A DNA stretch of 64,000 nucleotides. Source: Ophiodon elongatus. Taxonomy: Eukaryota; Chordata; Actinopteri; Perciformes; Hexagrammidae. The stretch's first letter is position 1; every line of letters begins with the position of its first letter. The stretch is taken from positions 1,960,001 through 2,024,000 of the forward strand of contig JACSYO010002129.1 of NCBI GenBank assembly GCA_016806645.1, given 5' to 3'. Shown piece after piece: positions 23,802-36,415 of this stretch. The notes beneath the pieces were generated by a model that saw only the letters and a program-made list of their open reading frames with translations, made no database searches and had not been told where the DNA came from. The position numbers and the translations under genes were made by a program.

Positions 23802-26712
23802 TCATTGGCGACTGACGGCACACAGCTCATGAGATGAAGGGCTGAGGGTGAAGCCCACAGCTGGTGTCAGATCCAGTTCCTCCTCTTTAACTCCAGGTGG
23901 AGGAGTGAAACGGAAGCGCTGGAGGAGGGAGGTGAAGAAGAGGAACAGCTCCATTCTGGCCAGATTCTCTCCGATACACGCCCTGCGACCTGCAAAAACG
24001 AAAACTTGCAGCGAGTTAAACTGATTCACATTTTAAGATTTGTAATACATCTGTAATCCTTAAAAACAACATCCTAACAAAGTGGCTGTACCTGCAGAAA
24101 AGGGCATGAAGGCATCTCTCCTGATGAATTTACCCTGCCTATCCAGGAAGTGGGAGGGATTAAAAGAGTGTGGGCTCTCCCATTCGCTCTCATCATGCAG
24201 GACAGAAGTAAGAAGAGGAAACACAGTTGTCCCCTGTAGGCAAAGGAAGAGAGAGCAAGGTGTGTCATTTAGAACCAAAGCACTGCTTTCAGAGAAGTGT
24301 GTGGACTTTTGTGAGCAATTGACCTCTTTGATGAAGAAGCCCTGGATGGTGACGTCTCGGCTGGTTTTGTGAGGAATGGCTATGGGGGCAATGTTGGCCA
24401 GTCTCTGTGTTTCATGGATCACAGCATTAGTGTACGGCATGTTCTTCTTGTCCTCTACTCTGACCTGACGGCTTCCCGACCACCCTGCTCATCTCCTCCT
24501 GGACCTGGTCTGGACTCGCATAAAATTGAGATTATATCGGATGAATATGAGTCCACTTTCAATTCCGTTTTTATGTAAACACTGTAAACTGAATTTCCCC
24601 AGAGACAAGCATGTGGTATATTTTTGCACCTTGAAAATGAGGGTACTTGGCCATGTAAAGTAAACACCACTGAAGTGTATGTCCTGTGGTATCAGTCCCA
24701 GCTGCAAACAGATTCATCACACTGTAGATCAGGTTGTCATCATGATAGTGTGAATCCTGTATTTCAGACTCCTATGACAAACAGAAAAGAGTGATTAATC
24801 AATGAGAAAGTGATCATTATCAGCCTAAGAGTGGATTCACTGGAGTTAGACGCCTCACCTCCAGATTTAGTTTACGAGTCAGGAATGCATCAACAAAGCA
24901 TCTGCACATCTCTGGGTTCAAAGTTTCCTTCAGGTCCGCTATTATACTTTTTAGTGCCTGCCTGTTGGCTTCCACATTCTTCATTATTATCCTCCAGTTT
25001 TTAAGACAAGGGCCCAGCCAAGGAAATACGTTGTATATCTGTGATGGAGCAGAATAGAAACAATCTAAAGTTGTAGGATGTTGCTGCTTTCATTCAAGTA
25101 ATGTTTTCGTTTGGTTTTACATCGGACAAGTATAGGTATAATTTAATGTAATAAAATGGTACCCTTCCAAAGAAGTAATTCAAACTGATTTACATGGAAA
25201 AATGACAAAGATTTGTCTACATACAAATATAAATAATGAACAATGATAATAATAATAATAAACAAAAATAAAGTTTCCAATAAATAATAAACAAATATTT
25301 CCTAAAGGAGCCCTAATTTGATATTGCAAAGAATACAACATAACAATATAATGGTGAGAGGGTGTCCTGAGCAGAGAGTGAAGTCACTCTCCTGTGTTGT
25401 AATCGGAGCTTCTCTTTGCTTTGCTTACTCTGTGCCGTCGCCATGTTGAGACTTCAATCATAAATATGCTCCGACTTTTGAATTTAGCACCTTTAAGTAC
25501 AAAATTACACCGTTCTTTCAGGAAATTATTAATTAGGTCATTTTAAAAAAAAAGTAAAACCTGCCAAATATTTTTCTACCACATATTAACATCTACAACA
25601 CCAACATAATTAATCCCTTAAGCCTTAGGTTAAACAAGTCTGTAATATACACAGCAATGAAAAAATGTATTCATCAGTAATCATCAGAAGTCACTCAATG
25701 TGAAATCACTCCGTAGTACCAGGATGGAGGCTGTTCCTAACAGTCGGATGGTCTCGTGGTCTCTTTCCACCATGGCTCGGAAGACAGGGTCTTTGTATTC
25801 AAACCTCTTTCCAAACATGATAGCTGATATAACATTTGAAGCTGCATAATGAATTGTCAGGGCGTTGTTGAAGGCTTTACCTGGGAAAATATAGAGTTCG
25901 ATAGTCAGTGTAACTTATTCAAAGGAGTGCTGTATAAACCCAAGGGCAGTGTTTTGGATGTGGGAATGTTACCTGCATGCTGTTCAAATTCTCCAATTAG
26001 GTTGTGACATTCCTCGATGATTTTCCCTTCACTAAGCTTTTTGCCCATCCCAAAATCTCTAAGCGTAGTTAGAGCAAAACGCCTCATTTCTTTCCACGAG
26101 TCACCGTTGGAAAATAGTATGCCTGGAAGCAAAAGTTGTTTGCTTGTTAAGACATCATCAAAAACCGGCGAATAAAAACAGGCAAACATGACTTTACCGT
26201 GTCCTTTGTTGACATCATAGAATATGGGAGTGACCTCTCGGCCCCCAAACTCCTCAGCGTGGTTGACCAGAGCCTGTTTGACCGTCCTGTATCCTGCCAG
26301 GACCACCGTCTTCTTCAGTCCTAAGTAGACTGTGAACATTGGTCCGTATATTTTGGATAGCTAAAAGATTGAGGCGGGTAAAAGAGAGGGTCATAGTCCT
26401 ACACAAATAATGTTATTTACTGCAATTCATTGACCAATACTGAAAACATAGAAAAACATATAACTTTCTTATCGTCTATCAAAGCATTGGGAAGAACACA
26501 ATTCTCACATCAACAAGACAGCTGTCCAGTCTCTTGAGATCCACCTGAAGCAAGTTACCAAGCAGGGGAAGAGGTTTAGGTCCAGGAGGCTCCCTCTTCT
26601 TGTCTTGGGAAATCACGCTGGAGTGAAAAAGCTGGAAGACCAGAAGGCACACGATGGCCACCAACAGGCATACTGAAGTGGAGGACTGGAACAGATCTTC
26701 CAACATGCTCAT
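23802..26712 (-). pseudogene. cyp2k: cytochrome P450 family 2, CYP2K-like (copy D), frameshifted in exon 7
   Basis: Exons: 26509-26712, 26198-26360, 25973-26122, 25720-25880, 24859-25038, 24630-24771, 24324-24509, 24092-24233, 23802-23989. All borders and motifs are intact: anchor, PPGPKPLP, AGTDTT, ETQR, and FSAGRRACIGE across exons 8 and 9. Exon 7, however, is 186 nt, where E and the other copies have 185. Reading CCC at 24475-24477 where E has CC at 37089-37090, the frame breaks after VVG. It runs to a stop about 15 codons on, before the heme loop. The gene is otherwise almost identical to E, so this is a very young pseudogene or a consensus error. It is compact (2.9 kb) because its introns are short. 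Confidence 0.8.
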
Positions 26713-27999
26713 ATTGTCACTTGGTCGGCAACCCTTTTTAAAAAAGAAAAGCCTTTTCGCTGATCAGCTGTTTTTAACGTTAACTGAAGGGATAAATATC
26801 TGCTTGTCACAGACAGGGCTTCGAGTTTCAGAAACTGAAGTTTCTGCAGAGAGGTACCCGCCCCTTTAACACTCTGCTACGCAGGTGGGAAGGATTAGAT
26901 CAGCCAATCCCATATCTGATCAAACTGTCAATCATGATTAATCTATTGAAATTGGAGATCAGGAAGGGAAGAAAAGAAAAGAAAAGAGGAAAACTCAAAG
27001 AAAAGAGATTTAAAAAACAGGATAGGCAAAGTGTTTATGAGCCATGGAGGGAAACAACTTATATGTAGAAGCTTGGAACCGAAAACAAGTTTTACTTGTT
27101 GGTTGACAAGTAAACCAACAATTAAAAACAAAGTTTACTGCTTTGTCATATCAGCAAATATAGGCAGCACATATAAATATAGGCAGCATATCTATTCATG
27201 TGCAGCACAAGGGCATCAATTTACATGCGGTAAAGTGTGGTATTGGAACAAATGTTTGGTTTTATTAAAATAAAATAAAGTGAGTACACTTGTTCGTTCG
27301 TCCATGATTGTCGACAATGTGTTGCGGAGCAGCTGCTTTAGATGAGTGCGCAACACATGGTGTCCGTGATTGTAGGTGAGACGATCTTACTTGAGCTTGA
27401 GACAAATGTGTTTTTTTCTTTCACAAACAAAGACCACGCTATTAGTGATATGAGTTTACGGATGGTTTATTGCGAGATGGAACGAGAGGGTTGGGTTAAG
27501 GAAGCGGAAAGGAGTTTAGGGAAGAAGGGATGTAGGGGGGAAGGAACAAGAAGTGTAGAGGGAGTACTTAGGGCTAGGTAGTTGGCTGAGTTCGGGCCGT
27601 GGCCTTCGTTCCCGAACTATGTTCTGTAAAACGCCGATAATTTCGGGTTTTACTCTCCAACGAAGAGCAGCACGAGAAGCTGTGTGTCAGACGGTCTGAA
27701 TGGGAACCTCGGTCCAGCCAGCCGCCGCTTGAAATGTAATGCTCCTGTATTCGTGGTGTTATGGTAGGGGGGTTTGGACAGCACAAAAAGCATGGAGAAA
27801 GACCTATATTTAAGCAATGATTTGACTAATTTGATATAACAAGTCAAAGACAACATTATTTTGTACATTATATATAATCAAATTATAATAAAATCAGTTA
27901 CACTACTGTTTTCAATTGAAAAGGGGTTCGAAAATGATAATATTACCTAATAATAATCTGTAATAAAAACATGTCCTTCATTGGTTAGCTAAACTTTCC
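26713..27999. other. spacer upstream of copy D, repeat-bearing
   Basis: The first about 160 bases presumably hold the D promoter. They contain about 28 bases (from about 26746) that E lacks. The stretches at 27030-27380 and 27590-27960 recur at 39720-40530 and 40595-40915. No exon was recognised, and the ORFs here match nothing I know. Confidence 0.6.
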
Positions 28000-28557
28000 A
28001 CTGGATTCTTGTTCAGGATGACACCATATATGTCCATGTCAGATTTCATGTGATTTTGCTGTACAGGTTTTGAGAAACTTAAAGGCAAAGTCAGCTCAAA
28101 AGAAATGACGATATTCATAATTTCCCAATATTTGAACTGTTATAAAAACAGATCCTTAAAAAGGTTATATCAAACGTTTTCTTGATTGTTGTTCATGAGG
28201 AGCCCTGCTATATCCATGTGTATTTTCATGAGATTTGACTGTACAGCTTTTGAGAAAATTAAAGGCAAAGTCAGTCATTTGAGCTTACTATGCCTTTATT
28301 TTATTTTTTTATTGTACAGCCAAATCACATGAAAATACACATGGATATAGCAGGGCTCCTCATGAACCAGAATCCAGTAAAAGTTTAATATAACCTTTTA
28401 AGGAATCCTGTAATCAAAATCCAAATATAAGGAAATTATGAATATGAATGCCATTTGAGCTGACTTTGCCTTTAATTTTCACAGAAACTGTACAGTAAAA
28501 TTACATGAAATCTGACATGGACATATATGGGGTCATCATGAACATCGTAGTTTAAAA
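28000..28557. repeat. long foldback (palindromic) repeat
   Basis: Left arm about 28000-28278 and right arm about 28280-28557 are imperfect reverse complements. CATATATGTCCATGTCAG at 28025-28042 pairs with CTGACATGGACATATATG near 28511. GAGGAGCCCTGCTATATCC near 28197 pairs with GGATATAGCAGGGCTCCTC near 28344. Each arm also holds two direct copies of a module of about 100 bases (CTGTACAG, then TTAAAGGCAAAGTCA). A half copy lies at 15777-15940 and a rearranged one at 40960-41040. The family is unknown; a foldback transposon or MITE is the likely class. Confidence 0.8.
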
Positions 28558-28842
28558 GCAGTTTTAATGTATTTTTCCCTTTATCAAGTCCTTAGAGTTA
28601 TTACTTTCCAATCAAAAAACATTGAAGACAACAGTAGGTCCAGTATTTCCAGGGACCAGGTTATAGATAGAGACAAGTCTTCATTTACTTATAGTGGGCT
28701 TAATACGTGATGTGATTTTTGCAATTGTATGTAATAAAAGAAAGTAAAACCGTGACAAATTAAAATCCACAAAACCACAGTACATTCATTTGTCAAAATA
28801 ATTACAGTTACAGTGTATAATGCCATGCTTCAGCTCTCTTCC

Positions 28843-31800
28843 TCATTGGCGACTGACGGCACACAGCTCATGAGGTGAAGGGTTGAGGGTGAAGCCCACA
28901 GCTGGTGTCAGATCCAGTTCCTCCTCTTTAACTCCAGGTGGAGGAGTGAAACGAAAGCGCTGGAGGAGGGAGGTGAAGAAGAGGAAGAGCTCCATCCTAG
29001 CCAGACTTTCTCCCGGACACGCCCTGCGTCCTGTGAGAGAACATGCTTCAGATCATCTGAAAAACTTCAATTGGTATTGAAAAGAAGTGTTAGCTGAGCT
29101 CGCTAACCTGCAGAGAAGGGCATGAAGGCATCTCTCTTGACAAACGTCCCATCCTTGTCCAAGAAATGGGCAGGATTAAAGGTGCGTGGGCTCTCCCACT
29201 CACTCTCATCCCACAGAACAGAGGTCAAAAGAGGAAACACAGGGGTCCCCTTGAGAAAGACAGTTTATTATTACTTACGATGTTTTAAAGGGTAGTATTA
29301 ACTACTATCTTTAAACAGCTTTCTAGAATCAAGCATGCAGTTGCATCATGTTTCATTATTCTACAAAAACTGGAAGACTTGATTTCATCAGTCCGATTTG
29401 TACCTTTCTTATAAAATAGCCCTGAAAAGTCACATCTGTGCTGGTGACGTGAGAAACAGAGATGGGAAGGATATTAGCGAGTCTCTGTGTCTCATGGATG
29501 ACAGCGTCAGTGAAGGGCAGGTTCATCCTGTCCTCTGCCTTGACCTGACGGCACCCAATCACCCTGCTCAGCTCTGCCTGGACCTGGTCTGGAATGAGAA
29601 CAGAAAAGAAAACACAGTGGCTAAAAAACAAAGTAGCAGTAACGCATGTTTTTTCGCAAGTTTTGTAGAAAAAACAAAGACAAATGTTTTGCACAAGCAA
29701 GATCAAATCCATCTCAATGCCATCAGTGTAATCTTTAGACCAGCTGGAAGAACATTGCATTTTAGTAGTCGAAACTGAGGAAATTAAGTAAATCTTCTCA
29801 TTTATATCTGAAATACTCTTGGTGCATACAGTTTCAATGGGGTTCTTTTTCCAGTTTTATTTACATTTAAATGAGGATTATACCATGGACAGAATTAATT
29901 GAACCTGTAATTTAATCTTTACAATATTTATAATTTATAAAGTCCTACAACAGTCACAGATAACAGATTTTTTTTGTCAGAGCATTTGATTAATTGATTA
30001 CTGTCAGGATGTAATGAGAAAAATTACATATTTTTCCGTATTTCCTCTCCCTCTGTCTTGTTTATCTTTGACTGCAACAAATTAAGGTAAAAAAGCCCAG
30101 AAAATAATCTTTAAAAAAACAAATATTTCAACTTCAACTACAAGGTTAAGTACCCCAGTTGGACTGCATCTGAATGCAACAGGTCTAAGCATATTACTTA
30201 CCCTGTATTTGAGGATATTTGGCCATGAACAACAGACCCCATCTCAGCGTAGTTCCTGTCGTATCAGTACCAGCCGCAAAGAGGTTGCCAACAGTTGACA
30301 CAAGGGTCTCTATGTTGTAGTATGACTCTGTAATCCCTGAATCCTTAAGGATCAATGAAGTAATACAAAAAAAACTGAAATTAATAATTATATTGGCTGC
30401 ACGTTGGTGTAGTGGCTAGCACTGTCACCTCATAGCATTAGGGGCCCGGGCCGGGGTTTGATCCCCGATCCCGGGCGGACCTTCTGTGTGGAGTTTGCAT
30501 GTTTTCCCCGTGGCAGTGTGAGTTCCCTCCGGGTTCTCTAGCTTCCTCCCACAGTCAAAAGACATGCAGCTTAGGTTAACTGGAGAATCTAAAATTGCCC
30601 GTAGGTGTGAATGGTTGTCTGTCTATACGCGCCCTGCGATAAACTGGCGACCCGTCCAGGCCTTCGCCCATTGTCAGCTGGGATCTGCTCCAGCGCCCCC
30701 GTGACCCTAAATAGGATCAGCTAGTGGTTTAGGTTTAGATAGTGGAATGGAATAAATAAGTATAGATTTAAACCTTGTATTATGATTTCACACTTGATTT
30801 TATTACCTCTAGCTTCTGTTTGTGAGCCAGAAATGAGTCCACAAATCCTCTGCACATCTGAGCATTCAAAGTTTCTTGTAAATGTCCGATCAGCTGCTTT
30901 ATTTGTCTTCTGTTTTCAGCAACATTCTTCCTGAGACGCATCCTGTTGCTTGCCCATTGAAATATCCAGGGGTAAAAGTTGTACAACTGTTGTAATTGAA
31001 TAGAGAATAAAACGTTCAAACATGTTATTATCTGTGTAACACCAAGGCACAATAAAAAGGTCAATATGCATGCCCATGGACCCATGAGTCTGTAATTCTC
31101 ACTATAACCCACACAATGTACATCTCATAGTTTATTTAATGAAAGACAAAGTGGTACCTGTAATGAAGGAGAGCCTGAAAGTCGAATACTGTCATTGGCT
31201 CGGTCTACCATACATGTAAACTCTGCATCATTGTAATCAAATCTGCTGCCATAGATAATTGAAGAGATGATGTTGGAAACTGCATAGTTTATTGACTGGG
31301 TAACACTGAAGGGTTTACCTAAAACAAACAACAAACATGAATGAGCAAAACAACAAACAATATAAAATCCTTATAACGGCATAATACAATACAGGAGAAG
31401 AGTTACCTTCATGTCCTTCGAACACTTTGATCAGGTGCTGAGTTTCCTCAATGATTTTCTCCTCTGCTGCTTTTTTGCCCATCCCATAGTCTCTCAGGTT
31501 AGTCAGAGAAAAACGCCTCATTTCTTTCCATAACTCCCCATTGGCAAATAAGATTCCTTTACCTAAAGTGAAATCAAGTACACATGTTATGTCAAAAGTT
31601 ATTTGAACTGTTTGAAATCGGATTACAATATTTTCAGAAAAATGTCAGCAAGAAGTTGAATGATGACTTAACAAAACCTTTATTTCTCTCAGGGGACTTC
31701 ACTATGCACAAAGAGCATACGAGAATATCAACAGAATGTCAACAACCATACATGACAGCACATAATAACATAAACATGTCATAATAAACAACATAATTTG

Positions 31801-34800
31801 GGAAATCAATAAAGGGCATCAGATACAGGTTTTAAAAAGTGCAGAGTCCAGACCATGTGATCAAAGCTTGTTGAATACTGTGTGGGACAAAGTATGTGAT
31901 TCCTCTTTCATCCTGGGCATTATATACCTGCGCCCTAAAGATAAAAGTTCACTTTCAGGCCTTAAAGGGTACAGTGGATCTGTTGTGATGTTATGTGCAA
32001 AATTCATGGTGTACTGGTCATGCAGGTAATATTGCACATTGGTTCCCCTGTTATTATGCCACCCAGTTTAACAACCCTGTCCAGTCTGTTCTTGTTTTAT
32101 GCAGACAGCACTTGCTAGTGTCATGGCTGTAGCGATGGAAATATAAGTCAGTTGGTTTACTACTTTTATCCAGACAGAGATATCAACTTTTGGATAAAAT
32201 TCCATGACATTTTGTACATTCATCATCCCCAGAGGATGAATCCCCAAAATCCCTGACTTCTGTGATGATGAAGTGCTGAACTAGGCAGAATCACTGCCTG
32301 GTTCAAGAATAGCACCAAGGCCTGAAGGCCAATGAGAATTAGGAGTTTCTTCCCTTTGGTCAATTGGGATCTGAACCAGTGACCAAGGCTGGCCGATGCA
32401 ATCAACCAGGCTATCACACTTTGTTGTCTTTGCACACACATTACCAAGGTTAATCGCAACAACTATGCCCTGCAACGGTATAAACTAATTTTGCATTCTA
32501 AACTACCCAACATTTGCATTGCGGAGCATTTAAAAAATTAAACCCATGGAAGAAGCTTTTAGCTCAAAGCACAACTTTGCCTCACGCAGCAGCTATTGTG
32601 ACTGTAAACTGTGAGCTGTGTGAAGTGTCAAGATTGTCACTGAATCAAACGTATACGTCATTTAGATAAACTTATACTGTGAGTGGTTATCACTAAAAAT
32701 CTGCTGCTTTATACTTACTATGTGAACCAATCAGGTCATTGCCTACTGGAAATACGTGTCTCTCTCCAAACTCCACAGCATAGTTGACCAGTGCCTGCTT
32801 CACGGTCTTGTATCCTGCCAGGATTACCACTTTCTGGGGTCCGAAATACACTGTGAACACTGATCCATAGTTCCTGGAAAGCTATAAACAAAATAAAGCA
32901 GTGATCATTGCAACTTTGAAAAAAGACAGGATATTGTTTGGTTGTTAAGTTTAGCAGCCTTAGTAGTATTGAAATCATCCCAACATTACTCCTAATTCCA
33001 AACACAGACAACAAAAGTAGAAACCTAGATCAATTTCACTTGCACTTATTTCAATACTGCCTTAAAAATAACTGTTGTGGACATATAAAAAAATGTCATA
33101 CATACGCTGAAATCTGGAATGAGATCCCATATCATATTAAAGCAATAACCTCTACTACAAATTGCAAACATGTATATAAATACTATTTGATGTAAATACT
33201 GCAACCACTGATTTAAATCTCATATCATCTTGCTCACTCCACCAGGATTCCTCTCACATAAAGCTTAAGCGGAAATTCAGTCAAGAAGACTCTCTTTACA
33301 CTCCCTTTCATTCATAATCTCTCAGTCTCTCTCTCCCTGTGACTACTTTATCAGCTGATTGTGGGCATTTACTTTAAGTTAACCAACCAGATTCGTTGCT
33401 GTCAAATATTTTAAATGTTTTCCTCTCTGCTGCTGTCGGTTGTCATTTCAGCACTGTGTGAAGGCAGGTAACAGGCAGCCTACCATTAGTCTATGAAGGG
33501 GAGGAGCTCGCCTCGGCCTTTCTTCCTGAACTCAGACACACCTGAGAGAGCAGCTGAGGCCAGCCTTTTTTGGTGACTGATTTGGGAGGCTCTCTTTTCT
33601 TTATAAATGTTTAAAAGCGTGATTTTAATAGCAAAATTATCGAAACATGATATAATCTTTTAAGTTCATAGCATTAAATTAACGGTGTGGACGATGATTG
33701 TTAAAAATGTGTTATTTGTCAGAGTCTTCGTGTTTGGTGAGGGACTAAAAACTTGGAGTGATTGCTTAGACACAGCCATCAGCCAAGAAATAAGATTCCA
33801 GTCCCCCGCATATCTTCAACTGGGGGAGGGGACCGTGTTCCAGTCTAGAAAAGTAGATTTACTTTTACAATGCATGTATTATACTATGTTTTTGTAAAGG
33901 TTCCTTTTGTAATATTAATGTATTTATTTTAATTTTCAAACAAAGACATAAGAGGACCCATTAGATTTTAGTGTGTCTTTTAAATAATCAGTTGGGCCTT
34001 TTTCGGTTTTCTTTTTCTTTTGGGGCTTTGTGCTGTGCTGAAGGGGGGAAAGAGTGGTAGAGTAATCACCTTGCATGGGTATTTTATTGTGTGTTTTGAG
34101 TCACCTTAGCTTGCTGTGAGTAGGTACATTTTATTTTACTTGGTTTGTGTGCAGTGGTAGTTTATTACATATTTTGTGACAGTTTCCTTTTTCTTTACGC
34201 ATAACTCTACACTGACCTCCCTTATGGTGCAGTTTAGCCTCACATTGTTTACTTTCTTTGCTTGTTCATTTGTTTTGATTCATGTATTAATTGTATAATT
34301 TACTCCATCCCTCCTTTTTTTATGATCTACGATTAGGCTCACTCACTCACTTGTTGAGTTTTCTATTTCATGCATGGTCAATAAAATCTATATTTAAGGT
34401 ATAGTAATCTCTGGCTCCAGTTTATTCTGGGTCTTGTGAATTGAGTATCACCGGGTCACACTAACAATCAGATGTAACCCTCTTCCACCCCGGTCACCTC
34501 CAGTCAGCATCACAGTCATGCTCCTCATTTATCAACGGATTGCATCAACTCCCTTCACCACCACCACCACCACCAGTGTCTGGACTCCAGAGGGATTATG
34601 CCTTAACTGAGCTCAGCGTCACTACTCCGCTAATATCATCCTACTTCAGGATGCAGTCCAATCGCCAAAGAATTTGCACTCTTCATGTCTTATGCATGCT
34701 AAATTATTGTTAAATTTTACTGAAGTCTCTCTTGTTTGAACTGTATGTGTCGCTGTGTTTTGTTGTTCCCTTGTTTCTGTTTATTTATTTTCATCTTCTC

Positions 34801-35224
34801 CTGTATAATGATAATAAGCTGCAGTAAAGTGGCCGAAACATATTGTATCCTACAGTTATCCATTTCTCATAAAATCTAAATCAAATATCCCATTATCAAA
34901 TCTAATTTTTTATACTATACATAACCATATAAATGTTTGGAATTGCCTCCCACAAAAGATTGATCCAGTACGAATAAATGGCTGATAGGACCACTCTATA
35001 TGTGGTTCTATCACAAGGTATCACTTACTTACCTCATACAGCGTACTGTGGAGTGACTTAAGATCCAGCTGCAGCAAATTACCAAACACAGGCAATGGTC
35101 TGGGTCCTGGAGGCTCCTTTCTCAGATGGTCAAAGTTTGGGAAAAAAACATACAAAACAAGTAAGATACCAACAGTTCCCAGTAGAGTGGTTATACTGGG
35201 GGTCTGCAGAAAAAGGTTTTCCAT
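28843..35224 (-). CDS. cyp2k: cytochrome P450 family 2, CYP2K-like (copy C)
   Basis: Exons: 35033-35224, 32719-32881, 31407-31562, 31158-31318, 30807-30986, 30202-30343, 29404-29588, 29108-29249, 28843-29030. Total 1509 nt, 502 residues, no break. Same motifs as copy B: anchor, PPGPRPLP, AGTDTT, ETQR, FSAGRRACLGE with Cys at about 445, end SRQ*. Each exon lies 12614-12616 bases from its copy B partner, and exons 1 and 7 give identical protein in B and C. This shows recent duplication or gene conversion. Intron 5 carries the same SINE as B. A close set of paralogues like this would be hard to tell apart by short reads. Confidence 0.9.
30395..30760 (+). mobile_element. tRNA-headed SINE in intron 5 of copy C
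   Basis: The same insertion as at 17780-18145, at the same intron position, differing at a handful of bases. It was therefore present before the B/C duplication. Confidence 0.85.
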
Positions 35225-36415
35225 GACAGGTAGTCAGCCACACTTTCAACAAAGTCAAAAACAATATATTTGAGTTCTATGTTGTGAGTATTGAAGTGAA
35301 GCCAAGACCCAATTTGACCTTACACTTTGACATGAACATGTTGTCCTTTGGTTAATATTTCAACTGCTAAGTTGATTGCAACACAGAGTGCAAAGGTGTT
35401 TTTTTTGGTCCCATGTTGTTCTTGTCATCACCCTTGTCCCATTTTTTTTTTTTTCAAATAGCTACTGCTCTCATCCTCATTGGTGACTGACAGCACACAG
35501 CTCATGAGGTGTCATATAGAAGAAGGCCATTATAGAACACAAACATCAAGATAATGGGTAATTCCACACGTTTGAACAGCAGTGCGTAGATATATATAAC
35601 CAAATTAGTTTTCCATATTATTTACTTTCCAAATACAGCGTACTGTGCAGTGACTTAAGATCCAGCTGCTGCAAATTACCAAACACAGGTAGTTTTTTCT
35701 CTGACAGTCAAAGTTGAGGAAAAATATAAACAAGACAAGTATGATCCACACAGTGTCCAGTAGAGTGGTCAAAAGGTTTTCAATGACATTCACAACCCCC
35801 GTGGGCACCCTTGCACAACATTAACCCAGGCTCACCTTATCCTGTCAATGACTTAAGGAATCCAGTGAGTTTAAGAGGTCCTGGGGAGCTGTGAGATGAG
35901 GGAGAGGGGCGGAGGCCGAGCACTCTCTTTTCTGATCGGGACCACTTGGCCTGATAGCGGGTCCCGTGGAGAAGGCTCCGAAGCAACACTTCTGCTGAGT
36001 GCATCTAGACAATGGAGACCGTTCACACACGAGCCTCCGCTAAGAGAAACCTTGAGGGATAATCAATTGATCTCAATTTTTAAAATCAGATTACGTTTTT
36101 TAATACCGCTTACTAACAATATTATTATCATCCTCATTAGACTTTACATAATTTGTATGCCTCAGAATTAGTTTAATAACGCGTTGTTATGCTCAGACGG
36201 TTTACATTTAAATGTACATGTCTTTTTTGCTCCTTTCTAAGAGTCTAACAACTATAGAACTCAGTCTTACAGTCAGACTGTTGTATATTTACACAAATAG
36301 CTTTACTTTTCTGGCTGTTCAGTTTGTTCTGCTGCTTGTCAGGGTGAGTTAAACAATAGGCATGTCATGGCCACATACAGTTACAGTGTATAATGCCATG
36401 CTTCAGCTCTCTTCC
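35225..36415. other. spacer between copies C and E
   Basis: Near-identical to 22611-23801. It holds the same relic P450 pieces and the same unclassified GC-richer tract (about 35815-36050). Confidence 0.7.
35475..35790 (-). pseudogene. relic CYP2K exon 9 end and exon 1 (second copy)
   Basis: Duplicate of 22861-23175: exon 9 tail at 35475-35512 and decayed exon 1 at about 35635-35790. The 67-codon ORF at 35605-35808 arises from this relic. It keeps hydrophobic anchor residues, but the start codon is changed and the proline hinge is lost. Confidence 0.75.

Noticed and set aside
35605..35808. 67-codon ORF as a separate small gene
   Set aside because: It is a decayed CYP2K exon 1 without its start codon and proline hinge.
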